Positions 8,042-16,826 of a stretch of 64,000 nucleotides of DNA are shown here, one piece after another. A program made the translations under genes and the position numbers. Source of the DNA: Mycobacterium sp. 852002-51057_SCH5723018 (GTDB taxonomy: Bacteria; Actinomycetota; Actinomycetes; Mycobacteriales; Mycobacteriaceae); assembly GCF_001667035.1 (NCBI RefSeq), contig NZ_LZIR01000074.1, positions 29,155 to 93,154 of the forward strand, written 5' to 3'. Numbering within the stretch: position 1 is the stretch's first letter; every line of letters starts with the position of its first letter. The notes under the pieces are model-generated. The model saw nothing but the letters and a program-made list of their open reading frames with translations. It made no database searches and was not told the origin of the DNA.

Positions 8042-9049
8042 GTGGCAACGGCAAGTGAGGCGCGTGCCTGGGCGCGCGGCGCATTGCGGGGGATCGGCGA
8101 CTCCCTCTACACGCCCTTTTGTGGCGACGACGGTGACGACATCGACTGGGACGCCTACCGGACGCTGGTGCGCTACTGCGTCGGCGACCTCGGCCACCCG
8201 ATGTTGTGGTGCACGAGCGGCATCGCCGAGTTCTGGTCGTTGACCCTCGACGAGCGGAAGCGCTTGCTGGAAGTGGCAATCGAGGAGGCGCGCCGCGTCA
8301 ATCCCGACGTCGTCGTCCAGGCGTGCACCGCGGCCATGTCGGCCAAGGACTGTTTGGATCTGACGCTGCACGCCCAACAAGCGGGGGCCGACATCGCCTA
8401 CATCCAGACGCCGATGATGGAGGCGCACGGCGGCGAGGGCGTGCTGAGGTTCTTCAAGTACGTCGCCGCGCGCACGGACATCGCCCTGGGCATGTTCAAT
8501 TCCCCATCCTCCGGTTACGTCCTGACCGCGGCCGAAAGCGCACGGATTTATGACGAGGTGCCGGCGGTGTGCGCCACCAAGGAAGGTGCCTTCCGGCCGG
8601 CGAGCAGCCGGCTGCTGCACCAGTTGGCGCCCGGTCTGGTGCTCTGGGAATGCGACAAGACGGTGTACCGCGCCGGATGGCTGCGCGACGGGATCGTCTG
8701 CCCGGCACAATTGGGCACAGCCGGCTACCTGTTCGAGACACCAAAGCGGCGACTGTTTTCCGAGTACTGGGATTTGGTGCAGAGCGACAAGCTCCTCGAG
8801 GCGATGGACTACGGACGTGAATCCGGCCTCGACCAGTTCGACCTCGACGTCGGATCGTGGTGGACGTGCTATCCGGGGCGGCCGGACTACTTCACCCACT
8901 GGGCCGGTGCGTTCAAGTACGCCGCCTCGGTGCTGGGACTGCCGATCGGTGGGTATCCGCATTCTCGGCCACCGCAGGCGGAACTGCCGGCCGAGGCCAA
9001 GGCGCAGATCGAGGAGGCCTACCGGCGCCTCGGCCTCATCCAGGGGTAG
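8042..9049 (+). CDS. DapA/DHDPS-family aldolase or lyase
   Basis: A 335-residue (beta/alpha)8-barrel protein of the dihydrodipicolinate synthase/N-acetylneuraminate lyase family, which form a Schiff base between an active-site Lys and a 2-oxo acid. The Schiff-base lysine is probably Lys180 (CATKEGAF). The position of the DHDPS catalytic tyrosine is Phe152 (GMFNSPSSG), so it is probably not lysine-biosynthetic DapA but an aldolase/retro-aldolase with another substrate. The GTG start at 8042 is preceded by AGAAGGAG; the frame is open upstream but would overlap the SDR gene. Being in an operon with an SDR in a catabolic region, it may cleave a hydroxylated oxo-acid fragment (inference). Confidence 0.78.
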   Translation: MATASEARAWARGALRGIGDSLYTPFCGDDGDDIDWDAYRTLVRYCVGDLGHPMLWCTSGIAEFWSLTLDERKRLLEVAIEEARRVNPDVVVQACTAAMSAKDCLDLTLHAQQAGADIAYIQTPMMEAHGGEGVLRFFKYVAARTDIALGMFNSPSSGYVLTAAESARIYDEVPAVCATKEGAFRPASSRLLHQLAPGLVLWECDKTVYRAGWLRDGIVCPAQLGTAGYLFETPKRRLFSEYWDLVQSDKLLEAMDYGRESGLDQFDLDVGSWWTCYPGRPDYFTHWAGAFKYAASVLGLPIGGYPHSRPPQAELPAEAKAQIEEAYRRLGLIQG

Positions 9050-9078
9050 CGCACCGGAAATTCCTTGCGGCACAAGAA

Positions 9079-9103
9079 GGCCCGGCCACCCTGTGACCGG
9101 GCC
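9079..9103. terminator. Putative bidirectional terminator hairpin
   Basis: A perfect 7-bp GC stem (GGCCCGG / CCGGGCC) with an 11-nt loop in the 68-bp gap between the convergent DapA-like and CsbD-like genes. There is no clear U tract, which is common for mycobacterial terminators. The position makes a terminator likely. Confidence 0.5.
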
Positions 9104-9117
9104 CCCTCGCTGACGCC

Positions 9118-9354
9118 CTACTGCTCGGCGCGCTCCCGCGCCTCCTCGACCTTGGCCTTGCCGCGGGCCTTCTCGGCCTCGGCTTCCTTTCGCCCGGCGT
9201 CGCGCTGCGCCGCCGCCTTGTCCTGCTGGGCCTTGCCCTCGTTGATCAGACCACGGTTGCCGATGACCGTGCCGATGACCTCCTTGGCCTTGCCCTTGAC
9301 GTCCTCGACGACGCCCTTGATGGCCTCGAGCGGGCCACTGATGTTGGTAACCAT
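9118..9354 (-). CDS. CsbD-like general stress protein
   Basis: A 78-residue, highly charged protein of the CsbD-like family, recognised from the repeat-like segments VKGKAKEVIGTVIGNRGL and EGKAQQDKAAAQRDAG. The C-terminal third is Ala/Glu/Lys/Arg-rich and probably helical. CsbD proteins are small, abundant, stress-induced proteins of unknown biochemical function. The ATG at 9354 has a GGAAGGGGG ribosome-binding sequence just upstream on the minus strand. Nothing links it to the surrounding catabolic genes. Confidence 0.78.
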   Translation of the reverse strand: MVTNISGPLEAIKGVVEDVKGKAKEVIGTVIGNRGLINEGKAQQDKAAAQRDAGRKEAEAEKARGKAKVEEARERAEQ

Positions 9355-9450
9355 TGCGTCCCCCTTCCGATTGACGGATCTCTCACTGGGGCGTCTTCCC
9401 CGCGCCGCGATCGTCGCAAACGCGTTGGCGACGTGGCGCTCACCACAGCG

Positions 9451-9669
9451 TCAGTTCGTCGGCCCGGGTGCTTTGGGTTCGGCTTCGCCCGAGCTGGGCG
9501 ACTCGCGTCGGGTTCGGTGATGTCGCGCCCGCAACGCCAGACCCGCGATAACGCCGATCAGGGCCGCCCAGAACAGAATTTGTGCACCCGTCACCGCCAC
9601 CTGGGCCCGCAGCGCCCACGCGCGCGCCTGGCGTAAGCGGTGCACAACCGCCTTTGCTGTCGAGTCCAC
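9451..9669 (-). CDS. Small single-pass membrane protein, unknown function
   Basis: A 72-residue protein with a basic N terminus, one predicted membrane segment (about residues 27-47, VTGAQILFWAALIGVIAGLA) and a hydrophilic tail rich in Arg, then Glu/Pro. The GTG start at 9669 follows a GGGAG ribosome-binding sequence. The clear membrane-segment pattern and the start signals support a real gene, but no family is recognised. It lies upstream of, and in the same orientation as, the CsbD-like gene. Confidence 0.55.
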   Translation of the reverse strand: MDSTAKAVVHRLRQARAWALRAQVAVTGAQILFWAALIGVIAGLALRARHHRTRRESPSSGEAEPKAPGPTN

Positions 9670-9874
9670 TCGTCTCCCTAACGGCCGGGCATTTCAGGTA
9701 AGGGCTTCCTTGCTCGGTAACCCGCCGGATCGCGATCTCAAACCCTTCGCCTCGTTGCTCGCGGGCGGGGGTCGCGGTAGGGCATCTGCGGCCGGCCGCC
9801 GGGTAGCCGTTCGGCGGCCCGAAACCGCTGTTGGGTCGGGTTCGCGGGCGCGTGACCGCGGTTGTGGAATGCGC

Positions 9875-9893
9875 TACCGATAGGTATACAGTA
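9875..9893. promoter_or_regulatory. Putative operator, recurring 19-bp palindrome (copy 3)
   Basis: TACCGATA-GGT-ATACAGTA, 12 of 16 arm matches to the consensus. It lies 55 bp upstream of the crotonase gene that opens the six-gene operon 9948-16772. Confidence 0.6.
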
Positions 9894-9947
9894 TGCGTAC
9901 AAGCAGACGGAATCGGCGTGGCCGAGCGTGAGGAGGTGCCGCGGGAG

Positions 9948-10790
9948 ATGTCCAGCAGCGGCGGTGCTTCCGAAGACGCGGTGCTCTACGAGGCCACCGA
10001 AAGCGGCGTCGCAATCCTGACCTTCAACCGCCCGGAGCGCCTCAACGCCTGGGGCCCCGATATCGCCGCCGGCTTTTATGCCGCGGTGGACCGCGCCGAA
10101 GCGGACCCGGCCATCCGGGTGATCCTGTTGACCGGCCGGGGAAGGGGATTCTGCGCCGGCGCGTACCTGGGCACGCCGAGTTCGGCCGCTACGTACGGCG
10201 ACACAATGGAGAAGGCGGGTCAGACCAATCTCGCTGACCTGGTCGGGGAACGCCCACCGCATTTCGTCACCACGTTGCGCAAGCCCGTCGTCGCCGCCAT
10301 CAACGGTCCCTGCGTCGGCATCGGCCTGACCCAGGCGCTGATGTGCGATGTCCGGTTCGCTGCCGCGGGGGCGAAGTTCGCCGCGGTGTTCGCCCGCCGC
10401 GGATTGATCGCCGAGTTCGGCATCTCCTGGATACTGCCGCGCTTGACCACGTGGGGCGTCGCCCTCGACCTGCTGTTGAGCGGCCGCACCTTTCTCGCCG
10501 AGGAGGCCGCCGAGCTCGGCCTCGTCAAGGAAGTCGTCGCGCCCGAGAATCTCATGAAGCGCGCGCTGGACTACGCGGAGGATATCGCCCAAAACTGTTC
10601 GCCGGCTTCGATGGCGGTGATCAAGAGGCAGGTGTACGGCGACGCCACACGCGATGTCGTGGACGCCACCGCGCGCGCCGAAGTCCTGCTGCACGAGGCG
10701 ATGCCGCGGCCCGACGTCATCGAGGGCATCACCAGCTTCCTACAGAAGCGGCCTCCGCAATTTCCCTCCCTCAACTCGACCGACGTTTAG
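9948..10790 (+). CDS. Enoyl-CoA hydratase/isomerase (crotonase) family protein
   Basis: A 280-residue crotonase-fold protein with ILTFNRPERLNAWG near residue 24, GRGFCAGAYLG and NGPCVGIGL as the oxyanion-hole segments. Thr replaces the first catalytic Glu (GIGLTQAL) and Phe the second; an acidic residue in GLIAEFGISW occurs in many mycobacterial EchA proteins and might be catalytic. The ATG at 9948 follows GAGGAGG at suitable spacing; the frame is open further upstream, through the palindromic site, which argues against an earlier start. It is first gene of a long operon with two amidohydrolases, a CoA ligase and two acyl-CoA dehydrogenases. Confidence 0.86.
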   Translation: MSSSGGASEDAVLYEATESGVAILTFNRPERLNAWGPDIAAGFYAAVDRAEADPAIRVILLTGRGRGFCAGAYLGTPSSAATYGDTMEKAGQTNLADLVGERPPHFVTTLRKPVVAAINGPCVGIGLTQALMCDVRFAAAGAKFAAVFARRGLIAEFGISWILPRLTTWGVALDLLLSGRTFLAEEAAELGLVKEVVAPENLMKRALDYAEDIAQNCSPASMAVIKRQVYGDATRDVVDATARAEVLLHEAMPRPDVIEGITSFLQKRPPQFPSLNSTDV

Positions 10791-10811
10791 CGTTCGCCGG
10801 AAAGGATGATC

Positions 10812-12014
10812 ATGGCCAATTTGGGTTACCAGGCGATTGACGTCGACAACCACTACTACGAGCCGCTGGACGCCTTCACCCGTCACCTGGACAAGAAGTT
10901 CAAGCGCCGCGGCGTGCAGATGCTCAGCGATGGCAGGCGCACCTGGGCGGTGATCGGGGACCGCGTCAACCACTTCATCCCCAACCCCACCTTCGACCCG
11001 ATCATCGTGCCGGGCTGCCTGGACCTGTTGTTCCGCGGCGCAATCCCCGAAGGCGTCGATCCCGCCTCGCTGATGAAAGTCGAGCGGCTTGCCGACCACC
11101 CCGAGTACCAGAACCGCGATGCGCGGGTCGCCGTGATGGACACCCAGGACATCGAGACGGTGTTCATGCTGCCGACTTTCGCCTGTGGCGTCGAGGAGGC
11201 GCTCAAGCACGACATCGAGGCGACGATGGCGTCGCTGCACGCGTTCAACCTGTGGCTCGACGAGGATTGGGGCTTCGATCGGCCCGATCACCGCATCGTG
11301 GCCGCGCCGATCATCTCCCTGGCCGATCCGGCCAAGGCGCTCGAAGAGGTCGAGTTCGTGTTGGCGCGGGGCGCCAAGCTGGTGCTGGTGCGTCCGGCAC
11401 CGGTGCCCGGCGTGGTCAAGCCCAGGTCGCTGGGCGATCCCAGTCACGATCCGGTGTGGGCGCGGCTGGCCGAGGCGGGGGTACCCGTGGGCTTTCACCT
11501 CAGCGACAGTGGCTACCTGCACATTGCCGCCCAATGGGGCGGCAAGTCGACCTTCGAGGGGTTCGGCGAAAAGGATCCACTGGATCAAGTTCTCCTCGAC
11601 GACCGGGCCATCCATGACACGATGGCCTCGATGATCGTGCACGGCGTGTTCACCCGCCACCCCAACCTCAGGGCGGTCAGCATCGAAAACGGCTCGTACT
11701 TCGTACATCGGCTGGTCAAGCGCCTGAAGAAGGTGGCCAACAATTATCCGCGGCACTTTCCCGAGGATCCGGTGGAGCAGCTGCGCAACAACGTGTGGAT
11801 CGCCCCCTACTACGAGGACGACCTGCCCGAGCTGGCGAAAGTCATCGGCGTCGACAAGATCCTGTTCGGTTCCGACTGGCCGCACGGCGAAGGCCTGGAG
11901 TCGCCGGTGTCGTTTGTGGACGAACTCAAGGGCTTCAGCGATTCCGACATCCGAAAGGTCATGCGCGACAACGCTCTAGACCTGCTCGGCGTTCAAGTCG
12001 GGTCGGCTGCTTGA
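10812..12014 (+). CDS. Amidohydrolase-2 family metal-dependent hydrolase/decarboxylase
   Basis: A 400-residue TIM-barrel protein of the amidohydrolase-related family (PF04909; ACMSD-like decarboxylases and hydrolases). The N-terminal metal motif reads DVDNHYYEP rather than DxHxH, and the C-terminal strand is LFGSDWPHGEG with the conserved Asp. The start could be ATG 10806 or 10812; 10812 sits better behind the AAAGG ribosome-binding sequence. The protein closely resembles that at 49963-51168, including the C-terminal SPVSFVDEL segment. In a CoA-thioester catabolic operon it may hydrate, decarboxylate or open a ring, but the reaction cannot be assigned. Confidence 0.83.
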   Translation: MANLGYQAIDVDNHYYEPLDAFTRHLDKKFKRRGVQMLSDGRRTWAVIGDRVNHFIPNPTFDPIIVPGCLDLLFRGAIPEGVDPASLMKVERLADHPEYQNRDARVAVMDTQDIETVFMLPTFACGVEEALKHDIEATMASLHAFNLWLDEDWGFDRPDHRIVAAPIISLADPAKALEEVEFVLARGAKLVLVRPAPVPGVVKPRSLGDPSHDPVWARLAEAGVPVGFHLSDSGYLHIAAQWGGKSTFEGFGEKDPLDQVLLDDRAIHDTMASMIVHGVFTRHPNLRAVSIENGSYFVHRLVKRLKKVANNYPRHFPEDPVEQLRNNVWIAPYYEDDLPELAKVIGVDKILFGSDWPHGEGLESPVSFVDELKGFSDSDIRKVMRDNALDLLGVQVGSAA

Positions 12015-12036
12015 TTATTCGAGGCTGGCTGCGCTA

Positions 12037-13662
12037 GTGAGCGAATGGACCGTCGGGGCAGTGTTCGACGCGATCGCCGATGCCGTTCCCGACCGCCTGA
12101 TGACCGTGTGCGGAAACCGCCGCAGCACGTTCGCGGAATCGGCGGACCGAACCAATAGGCTGGCAAATTACCTCAGCGGCAACGGGTTTGGCGCGCATGC
12201 CGAACGTGGGACGCTGCAGCCGTGGGAATGCGGTCAAGACCGGGTCGCGCTCATCATGTACAACGACCTGTACGCCGACATGGTGATCGGGTGCCTCAAG
12301 GCGCGCACCGTTCCGGTCAACGTGAATCACCACTACGCGCCAGGCGAGATCGCCGACCTGCTCGACTATGTCCGGCCCCGGGGGATCATCTATCACCGCT
12401 CACTGGGCGCGCGGTTCGCCGACGCGCTGGCCGGCGCGGGGGCCGAACTGTTGGTGTCGATCGACGATGCAAGCGGCACCGCCGAACTGCCCCGAGCGGT
12501 GTCGCTGGATGAGGCCTCGGCGGCCGCCGATCCCGGCCTGCACCCGGAGGGGTCGCCCGACGACCTGATCATGATGTGTACGGGCGGGACCACGGGCCGC
12601 CCCAAGGGAGTGCTGTGGCGTCAGAGCGACATGTATGTGTCGTCGATGGTGGGCGCCGATCACCACAGCGTCACCGAGATTCATGACAAGGTTCGCGACG
12701 GCGGTCCGCCGTGGTTCGCGGTTTCTCCGCTGATGCACGCCGCCGGAATGTGGACCGCGTTCGCGGCGCTGTGCGCGGGCCTGCCGGTCGTGCTCTACGA
12801 CGACCGCAACAAGCTGGACGTACGGTCGGTGTGGGAAACCGCCGAGCGCGAGAAGGTGGGCATGATGACGATGGTCGGCGACGCATACGCCGGGCCGCTG
12901 GTCGCCGAGCTGCGCGCGCATCGCTACGACCTGTCCTCGCTGAACGCCATCGGCACCGGGGGAGCCGCGACCAACGCGAAATACAAACGCGCGCTGATGG
13001 ACTGCCTGCCGCACGTCACGATCATCGAGGGCTACGGGTCTTCGGAGAGCGGCAATATGGCGTTCGGACACAGCCGCGACGGCACCGCCAGCGAAACGTT
13101 CCAACCCAGGGTCGGCGCCACCGTCGTCTCGGCCGACCGCAGCCGGTTCCTGCGGCCCGGTGAGGAAGAAATCGGCTGGGCCGCCAGGACGGGCCGGATT
13201 CCGCTCGGCTACTTCAACGATGCCGAGGCCACCCAGCGGACTTTCCTGGAGATCGAGGGCCGGCGGGTGGTGATACCCGGTGATCGGGCTTCACTCGAAA
13301 AGGACGGCACCATCCGCCTTTTCGGCCGCGACTCGCTGGTCGTCAACACCGGCGGCGAAAAGGTCTTCGTCGAGGAGGTCGAAGAAGTGCTGCGCGCGCA
13401 TCCCGGCGTCGCCGACGCCCTGGTGGTCGGGCGCCCGAGCGAGCGGTGGGGGCAGGAAGTCGTGGCGCTCATCGCGGTACACCCGGACGCCGAATTCGGC
13501 GCGGACGAGCAGACCCTATACGCCCTGTGCACCTCGCAACTGGCGCATTTCAAGGCGCCCAAGGCTTTCATCTTCGTCGAGCAGATTGAGCGCCTCGGCA
13601 ATGGCAAGCCGAACTACCGGTGGGCCAATGAACGAGCCAAACAGCAGGTCTCAGCGTCATGA
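12037..13662 (+). CDS. Acyl-CoA ligase (FadD-like, AMP-binding)
   Basis: A 541-residue acyl-CoA synthetase with TGGTTGRPKG at 182-191, GYGSSESGN in the adenine-binding region, GRDSLVVNTGGEKVFVEEVE at the A8 hinge and a catalytic lysine in GNGKPNYRW near residue 526. The TGGTTG..KGVLWRQ form matches mycobacterial ligases of the FadD17/FadD19 type that activate sterol side chains and similar branched acids; substrate here is unknown. The GTG start gives an N terminus (SEWTVGAVFDAIADAVPDR) that aligns with the ligase at 23546-25198. Its stop overlaps the next start (ATGA). Confidence 0.88.
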   Translation: MSEWTVGAVFDAIADAVPDRLMTVCGNRRSTFAESADRTNRLANYLSGNGFGAHAERGTLQPWECGQDRVALIMYNDLYADMVIGCLKARTVPVNVNHHYAPGEIADLLDYVRPRGIIYHRSLGARFADALAGAGAELLVSIDDASGTAELPRAVSLDEASAAADPGLHPEGSPDDLIMMCTGGTTGRPKGVLWRQSDMYVSSMVGADHHSVTEIHDKVRDGGPPWFAVSPLMHAAGMWTAFAALCAGLPVVLYDDRNKLDVRSVWETAEREKVGMMTMVGDAYAGPLVAELRAHRYDLSSLNAIGTGGAATNAKYKRALMDCLPHVTIIEGYGSSESGNMAFGHSRDGTASETFQPRVGATVVSADRSRFLRPGEEEIGWAARTGRIPLGYFNDAEATQRTFLEIEGRRVVIPGDRASLEKDGTIRLFGRDSLVVNTGGEKVFVEEVEEVLRAHPGVADALVVGRPSERWGQEVVALIAVHPDAEFGADEQTLYALCTSQLAHFKAPKAFIFVEQIERLGNGKPNYRWANERAKQQVSAS

Positions 13663-14489
13663 ACACCAAAGCGATCGACTGCCTGATCAACGTGCACTTC
13701 GGCGAGGCCGAATCCCAGCCCACCTGGATGCTCAAGGTCCGCGACGACTACTTCAAGGGACCGGAGTCGATGTTCGCTCCGGTCGACCTGTCCGGGCTGC
13801 TCGACGAGATGGATGAGCAGGGGGTGCAGAAGGCCATCCTGATGGACTCGATCACCAACCCGTCCACCACCGCGCGTAAGTTCGTCGAGGCCAAGCCGGA
13901 CCGGTTCGCGCTGGCCATGGGTGGGGTCAACCTGCTGCGCCCGGTGCGGTCGTTGCGCGAATTGACCTCCGTCGTCGGTGACCTGCCGGTCGCGTATGCC
14001 GTTGTGGGGCCGAGCTTTTGGGGTGATGGGCAGTATCCGCCCAGCGACGCCGTCTACTATCCGCTCTACGCCAAGTGCGCCGAGCTCGACCTCCCGCTGT
14101 GCGTCAACACCGGCATTCCGGGACCGCCGATACCGGGGGAGGTGCAGCATCCGATGCATCTGGATCGGGTGTGCGTGCGGTTCCCCGAATTGAAGCTGTG
14201 CATGATCCACGGGGCCGACCCATGGTGGGACATCGCGATCCGGTTGCTGCTCAAGTATGCCAACCTGCGCCTGATGACGTCGGCATGGTCGCCCAAGCGG
14301 TTGCCGGAAAGCCTGCTGCACTACATGCGAACCCGCGGTCCCGACAAGATCATCTACGCGTCGGACTGGCCGGTGTTGCGCCTGCGCCGGGTGATCCCGG
14401 AAGCTCGCGCCCTGGACCTCCCGCCCGAGGTGCTGGACAACTACCTCTACAACAACGCGCAAGAGTTTTTCTTCGGGAAGGAACGCTGA
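13659..14489 (+). CDS. Amidohydrolase-2 family protein (short form)
   Basis: A 276-residue member of the amidohydrolase-related family, recognised from the central ELKLCMIHGADPWW region and the C-terminal KIIYASDWPVL strand carrying the conserved Asp. The N-terminal metal motif is degenerate (IDCLINVHFGE). It is shorter than the ~380-400-residue paralogues here. Its start overlaps the ligase stop by 4 nt and its end is 2 nt from the dehydrogenase start, so it is embedded in the operon. A ring-opening or decarboxylating role is possible. Confidence 0.78.
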   Translation: MNTKAIDCLINVHFGEAESQPTWMLKVRDDYFKGPESMFAPVDLSGLLDEMDEQGVQKAILMDSITNPSTTARKFVEAKPDRFALAMGGVNLLRPVRSLRELTSVVGDLPVAYAVVGPSFWGDGQYPPSDAVYYPLYAKCAELDLPLCVNTGIPGPPIPGEVQHPMHLDRVCVRFPELKLCMIHGADPWWDIAIRLLLKYANLRLMTSAWSPKRLPESLLHYMRTRGPDKIIYASDWPVLRLRRVIPEARALDLPPEVLDNYLYNNAQEFFFGKER

Positions 14490-14491
14490 CC

Positions 14492-15550
14492 ATGGACCGC
14501 TTCGAACTGCGCAGGCTCGACTACAGCCTCTCCGAAGACCACGTCGCTCTGCAGGACGCCTACAAGCAGTTCTTCAAAACGCACTGCTCGATCGAAACCG
14601 TCCGCGCGGCAGAGGCTTCCGGCTTCGACAAAAACCTGTGGGAGCGGTTGTGCGCGATGGGTGCGACCACCATGGCCCTGCCGGAGTCGTGCGGCGGGGA
14701 CGGCGCGACGCTCGTCGATCTCACCCTGGTGGCCGAGGAGATCGGCCGGTCGCTGGCGCCGGTCCCGTGGATCGACCACGTGTGCGCCGCGCGGCTGCTG
14801 GCGCGCCTGGGGGAGCTGGACGCCGACACCGCCGGACTGGCCAACGGCGAACAGCTCGCCGCGCTCGATGCGCGCATCGACAGCCCGAGCGGCATCCGCC
14901 TGATTCCGACGGGGTCGATCGCCGACCACATCGTCGTCCGCGACGGCGACGAGGTGGTGCGCCTGACCTTCGGCACCCGGCCTGCGAAGGTCGACAACAT
15001 CGGGCGGTTGCCGATGGCGTGGGTGGACCCGGCCGCCGCCGACACTAGCACGGTCGTCGCCCAAGGGCCGGCGGCGCTGGCCGATTACGAACGGGCCCTG
15101 GACGAATGGCGGTTGTTGACTGCCGCGGCGCTGGTGGGTCTGGTCGAGGAGACGATGACGATCGCGGCGGAATTCGCCAAGTCCCGCTACACCCTGGGTG
15201 TGCCCATCTCCACGCTGCAAGCCATCTCCCACCCGCTCGCGAACATGGCCATCACGGTTCAGGGCGGCCGTAACCTCGCCCGGCGGGCCGCCTGGTTCCT
15301 GGACAACGAACCCGACGAACGACCCGAATTGGCGCCGTCGGCCTTCGTTTTCATGGCCGAGGAGGCCGCCAAGGCAGCGACGATGGCCGTCCATATCCAA
15401 GGCGGCCTTGGCGTTTCGGCCGAAGCCGCGGCGACGGCGTACCTGGTGCGCGCCAGGGGCTGGCCGCTGGCGGGCGGCGATCCAGGCCTCGCCGCCCAGC
15501 GGATCGCCGAGATCGTGGCCGCGCGTGAGAGCGCACCGCAGTCGGCTTAA
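14492..15550 (+). CDS. Acyl-CoA dehydrogenase, probable partner subunit lacking the usual base
   Basis: A 352-residue FadE-like flavoprotein subunit. It has the N-terminal helical segment (EDHVALQDAYKQFFKT), ALPESCGGDG, and a C-terminal QGGLGVSAEAAA region in place of the GGIG.TWEH form of related subunits. No GGT.E catalytic-base motif is visible. Mycobacterial acyl-CoA dehydrogenases of this type often work as alpha2beta2 heterotetramers encoded by adjacent genes, and the next gene carries the catalytic glutamate. The pairing here is inferred from order and sequence type. The ATG at 14492 follows AAGGAACG. Confidence 0.83.
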   Translation: MDRFELRRLDYSLSEDHVALQDAYKQFFKTHCSIETVRAAEASGFDKNLWERLCAMGATTMALPESCGGDGATLVDLTLVAEEIGRSLAPVPWIDHVCAARLLARLGELDADTAGLANGEQLAALDARIDSPSGIRLIPTGSIADHIVVRDGDEVVRLTFGTRPAKVDNIGRLPMAWVDPAAADTSTVVAQGPAALADYERALDEWRLLTAAALVGLVEETMTIAAEFAKSRYTLGVPISTLQAISHPLANMAITVQGGRNLARRAAWFLDNEPDERPELAPSAFVFMAEEAAKAATMAVHIQGGLGVSAEAAATAYLVRARGWPLAGGDPGLAAQRIAEIVAARESAPQSA

Positions 15551-15575
15551 GCCGGCTCAAGACAGGAGCGAAACG

Positions 15576-16772
15576 ATGGATTTCTCCCGGGTCGAGCTGT
15601 CCGGCGAAGATCGGGCCTTCCTTGAGGAGGCGCGAAGCTTCCTGAGCACACACGTCACCGAAGAGGTGCGGCGCCGCGACCGCGAGACCGGCGACAACTT
15701 CGACGAGGGTTTGCATCTGAAGTTAGGCGCCGCAGGCTATCTGGAGGCCGAGTGGAAGCCCGAATCCGACGGCGGATTCAGCCGGGTGCGGCGGCGCATC
15801 TGGGAGCTGGAGAAGCGGCGGGCGCACGTGCCGTGGGTGACCTGGGGGACCACCGCCATGGTGGCGCGATCGGTGGACAAATTCGGGTCACCGGAGCTGC
15901 GTGATGAGGTGCTGCCCAGAGTCTTTAGCGGCGAGGTTCGGCTGTGCCTCGGCTATACCGAGCCCGAGGGCGGCTCCGACGTCGCCACCTGCAAGACCCG
16001 CGCGGTGCGGGAGGCGGACGGGTCGAGCTGGATCATCAATGGCTCCAAGATGTTCACCACCGGGGCACACAACTGCCAGTACGTGTTCCTGATCACCAAC
16101 ACGGCCCCGGAGGCGCCAAAACACAAGAGCCTGACCATGTTCCTGGTTCCGCTCGATTCGCCGGGCGTCGAGATCCAGGGCATCCGCACCGTGGACGGCG
16201 ACCGCACCAACATCGTCTACTACAGCGACGTCCGCGTCGACGACAAATATCGGCTGGGTGAGGTGAACGCCGGCTGGACCGTGCTGCGCGAGCCGCTCAA
16301 CGTCGAGCACGGGGCGGTGGCGGCGGCGCCGGACGGGCTGCAGGACACCTCGATCATGATGCACCAGGCCGGTTCTATGGCCGACGCGGTCGACAAGGCC
16401 GCGGCGCGCATGACCCGACCCGACGCCGACGGACGCCGGCTCGTCGACGACAAGTCGGTTGCGTATCGATTGGGCCGCAGCGTGGCCCGGTTGGAGTTCG
16501 CGCTGTCAGCCCCGAGCATCTTCGGCCGGGTGGCCATCGCGCAGACGATGCGGGACATCTCGCCGGACCTGATGGACATTCTCGGCGCCGCATCCACCCT
16601 GCCGTTCGGGACGGACGGGGCCGCCGACGACGGCAGGGCCGAGTACGCGTACCGATTCGCTCCGCTGGTGGGGATCTACGGCGGCACGCTTGAGGTGTTC
16701 CGCAACATGATCGCCCAGTATGTTCTCGGGCTGGGCAAGCCGGCCTATGCGCCGCCGGTGAAGAAGGCTTGA
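15576..16772 (+). CDS. Acyl-CoA dehydrogenase, catalytic subunit (FadE-like)
   Basis: A 398-residue acyl-CoA dehydrogenase that would introduce a 2,3 double bond into an acyl-CoA, passing electrons to FAD and then ETF. Visible features are LGYTEPEGGSDVA (FAD/substrate loop), ITNTAPEAPKHKSLTMFLVP, and the C-terminal IYGGTLEVFRN, whose Glu is the expected base. The ATG at 15576 follows ACAGGAGCG. It is the last gene of the 9948-16772 operon and the likely partner of the 14492-15550 product. Confidence 0.88.
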   Translation: MDFSRVELSGEDRAFLEEARSFLSTHVTEEVRRRDRETGDNFDEGLHLKLGAAGYLEAEWKPESDGGFSRVRRRIWELEKRRAHVPWVTWGTTAMVARSVDKFGSPELRDEVLPRVFSGEVRLCLGYTEPEGGSDVATCKTRAVREADGSSWIINGSKMFTTGAHNCQYVFLITNTAPEAPKHKSLTMFLVPLDSPGVEIQGIRTVDGDRTNIVYYSDVRVDDKYRLGEVNAGWTVLREPLNVEHGAVAAAPDGLQDTSIMMHQAGSMADAVDKAAARMTRPDADGRRLVDDKSVAYRLGRSVARLEFALSAPSIFGRVAIAQTMRDISPDLMDILGAASTLPFGTDGAADDGRAEYAYRFAPLVGIYGGTLEVFRNMIAQYVLGLGKPAYAPPVKKA

Positions 16773-16826
16773 GCGCAAGCGGCGTGTCGTCGCAACAGCT
16801 ACACGTTGGGCGTAGCAGCCGCCGCG

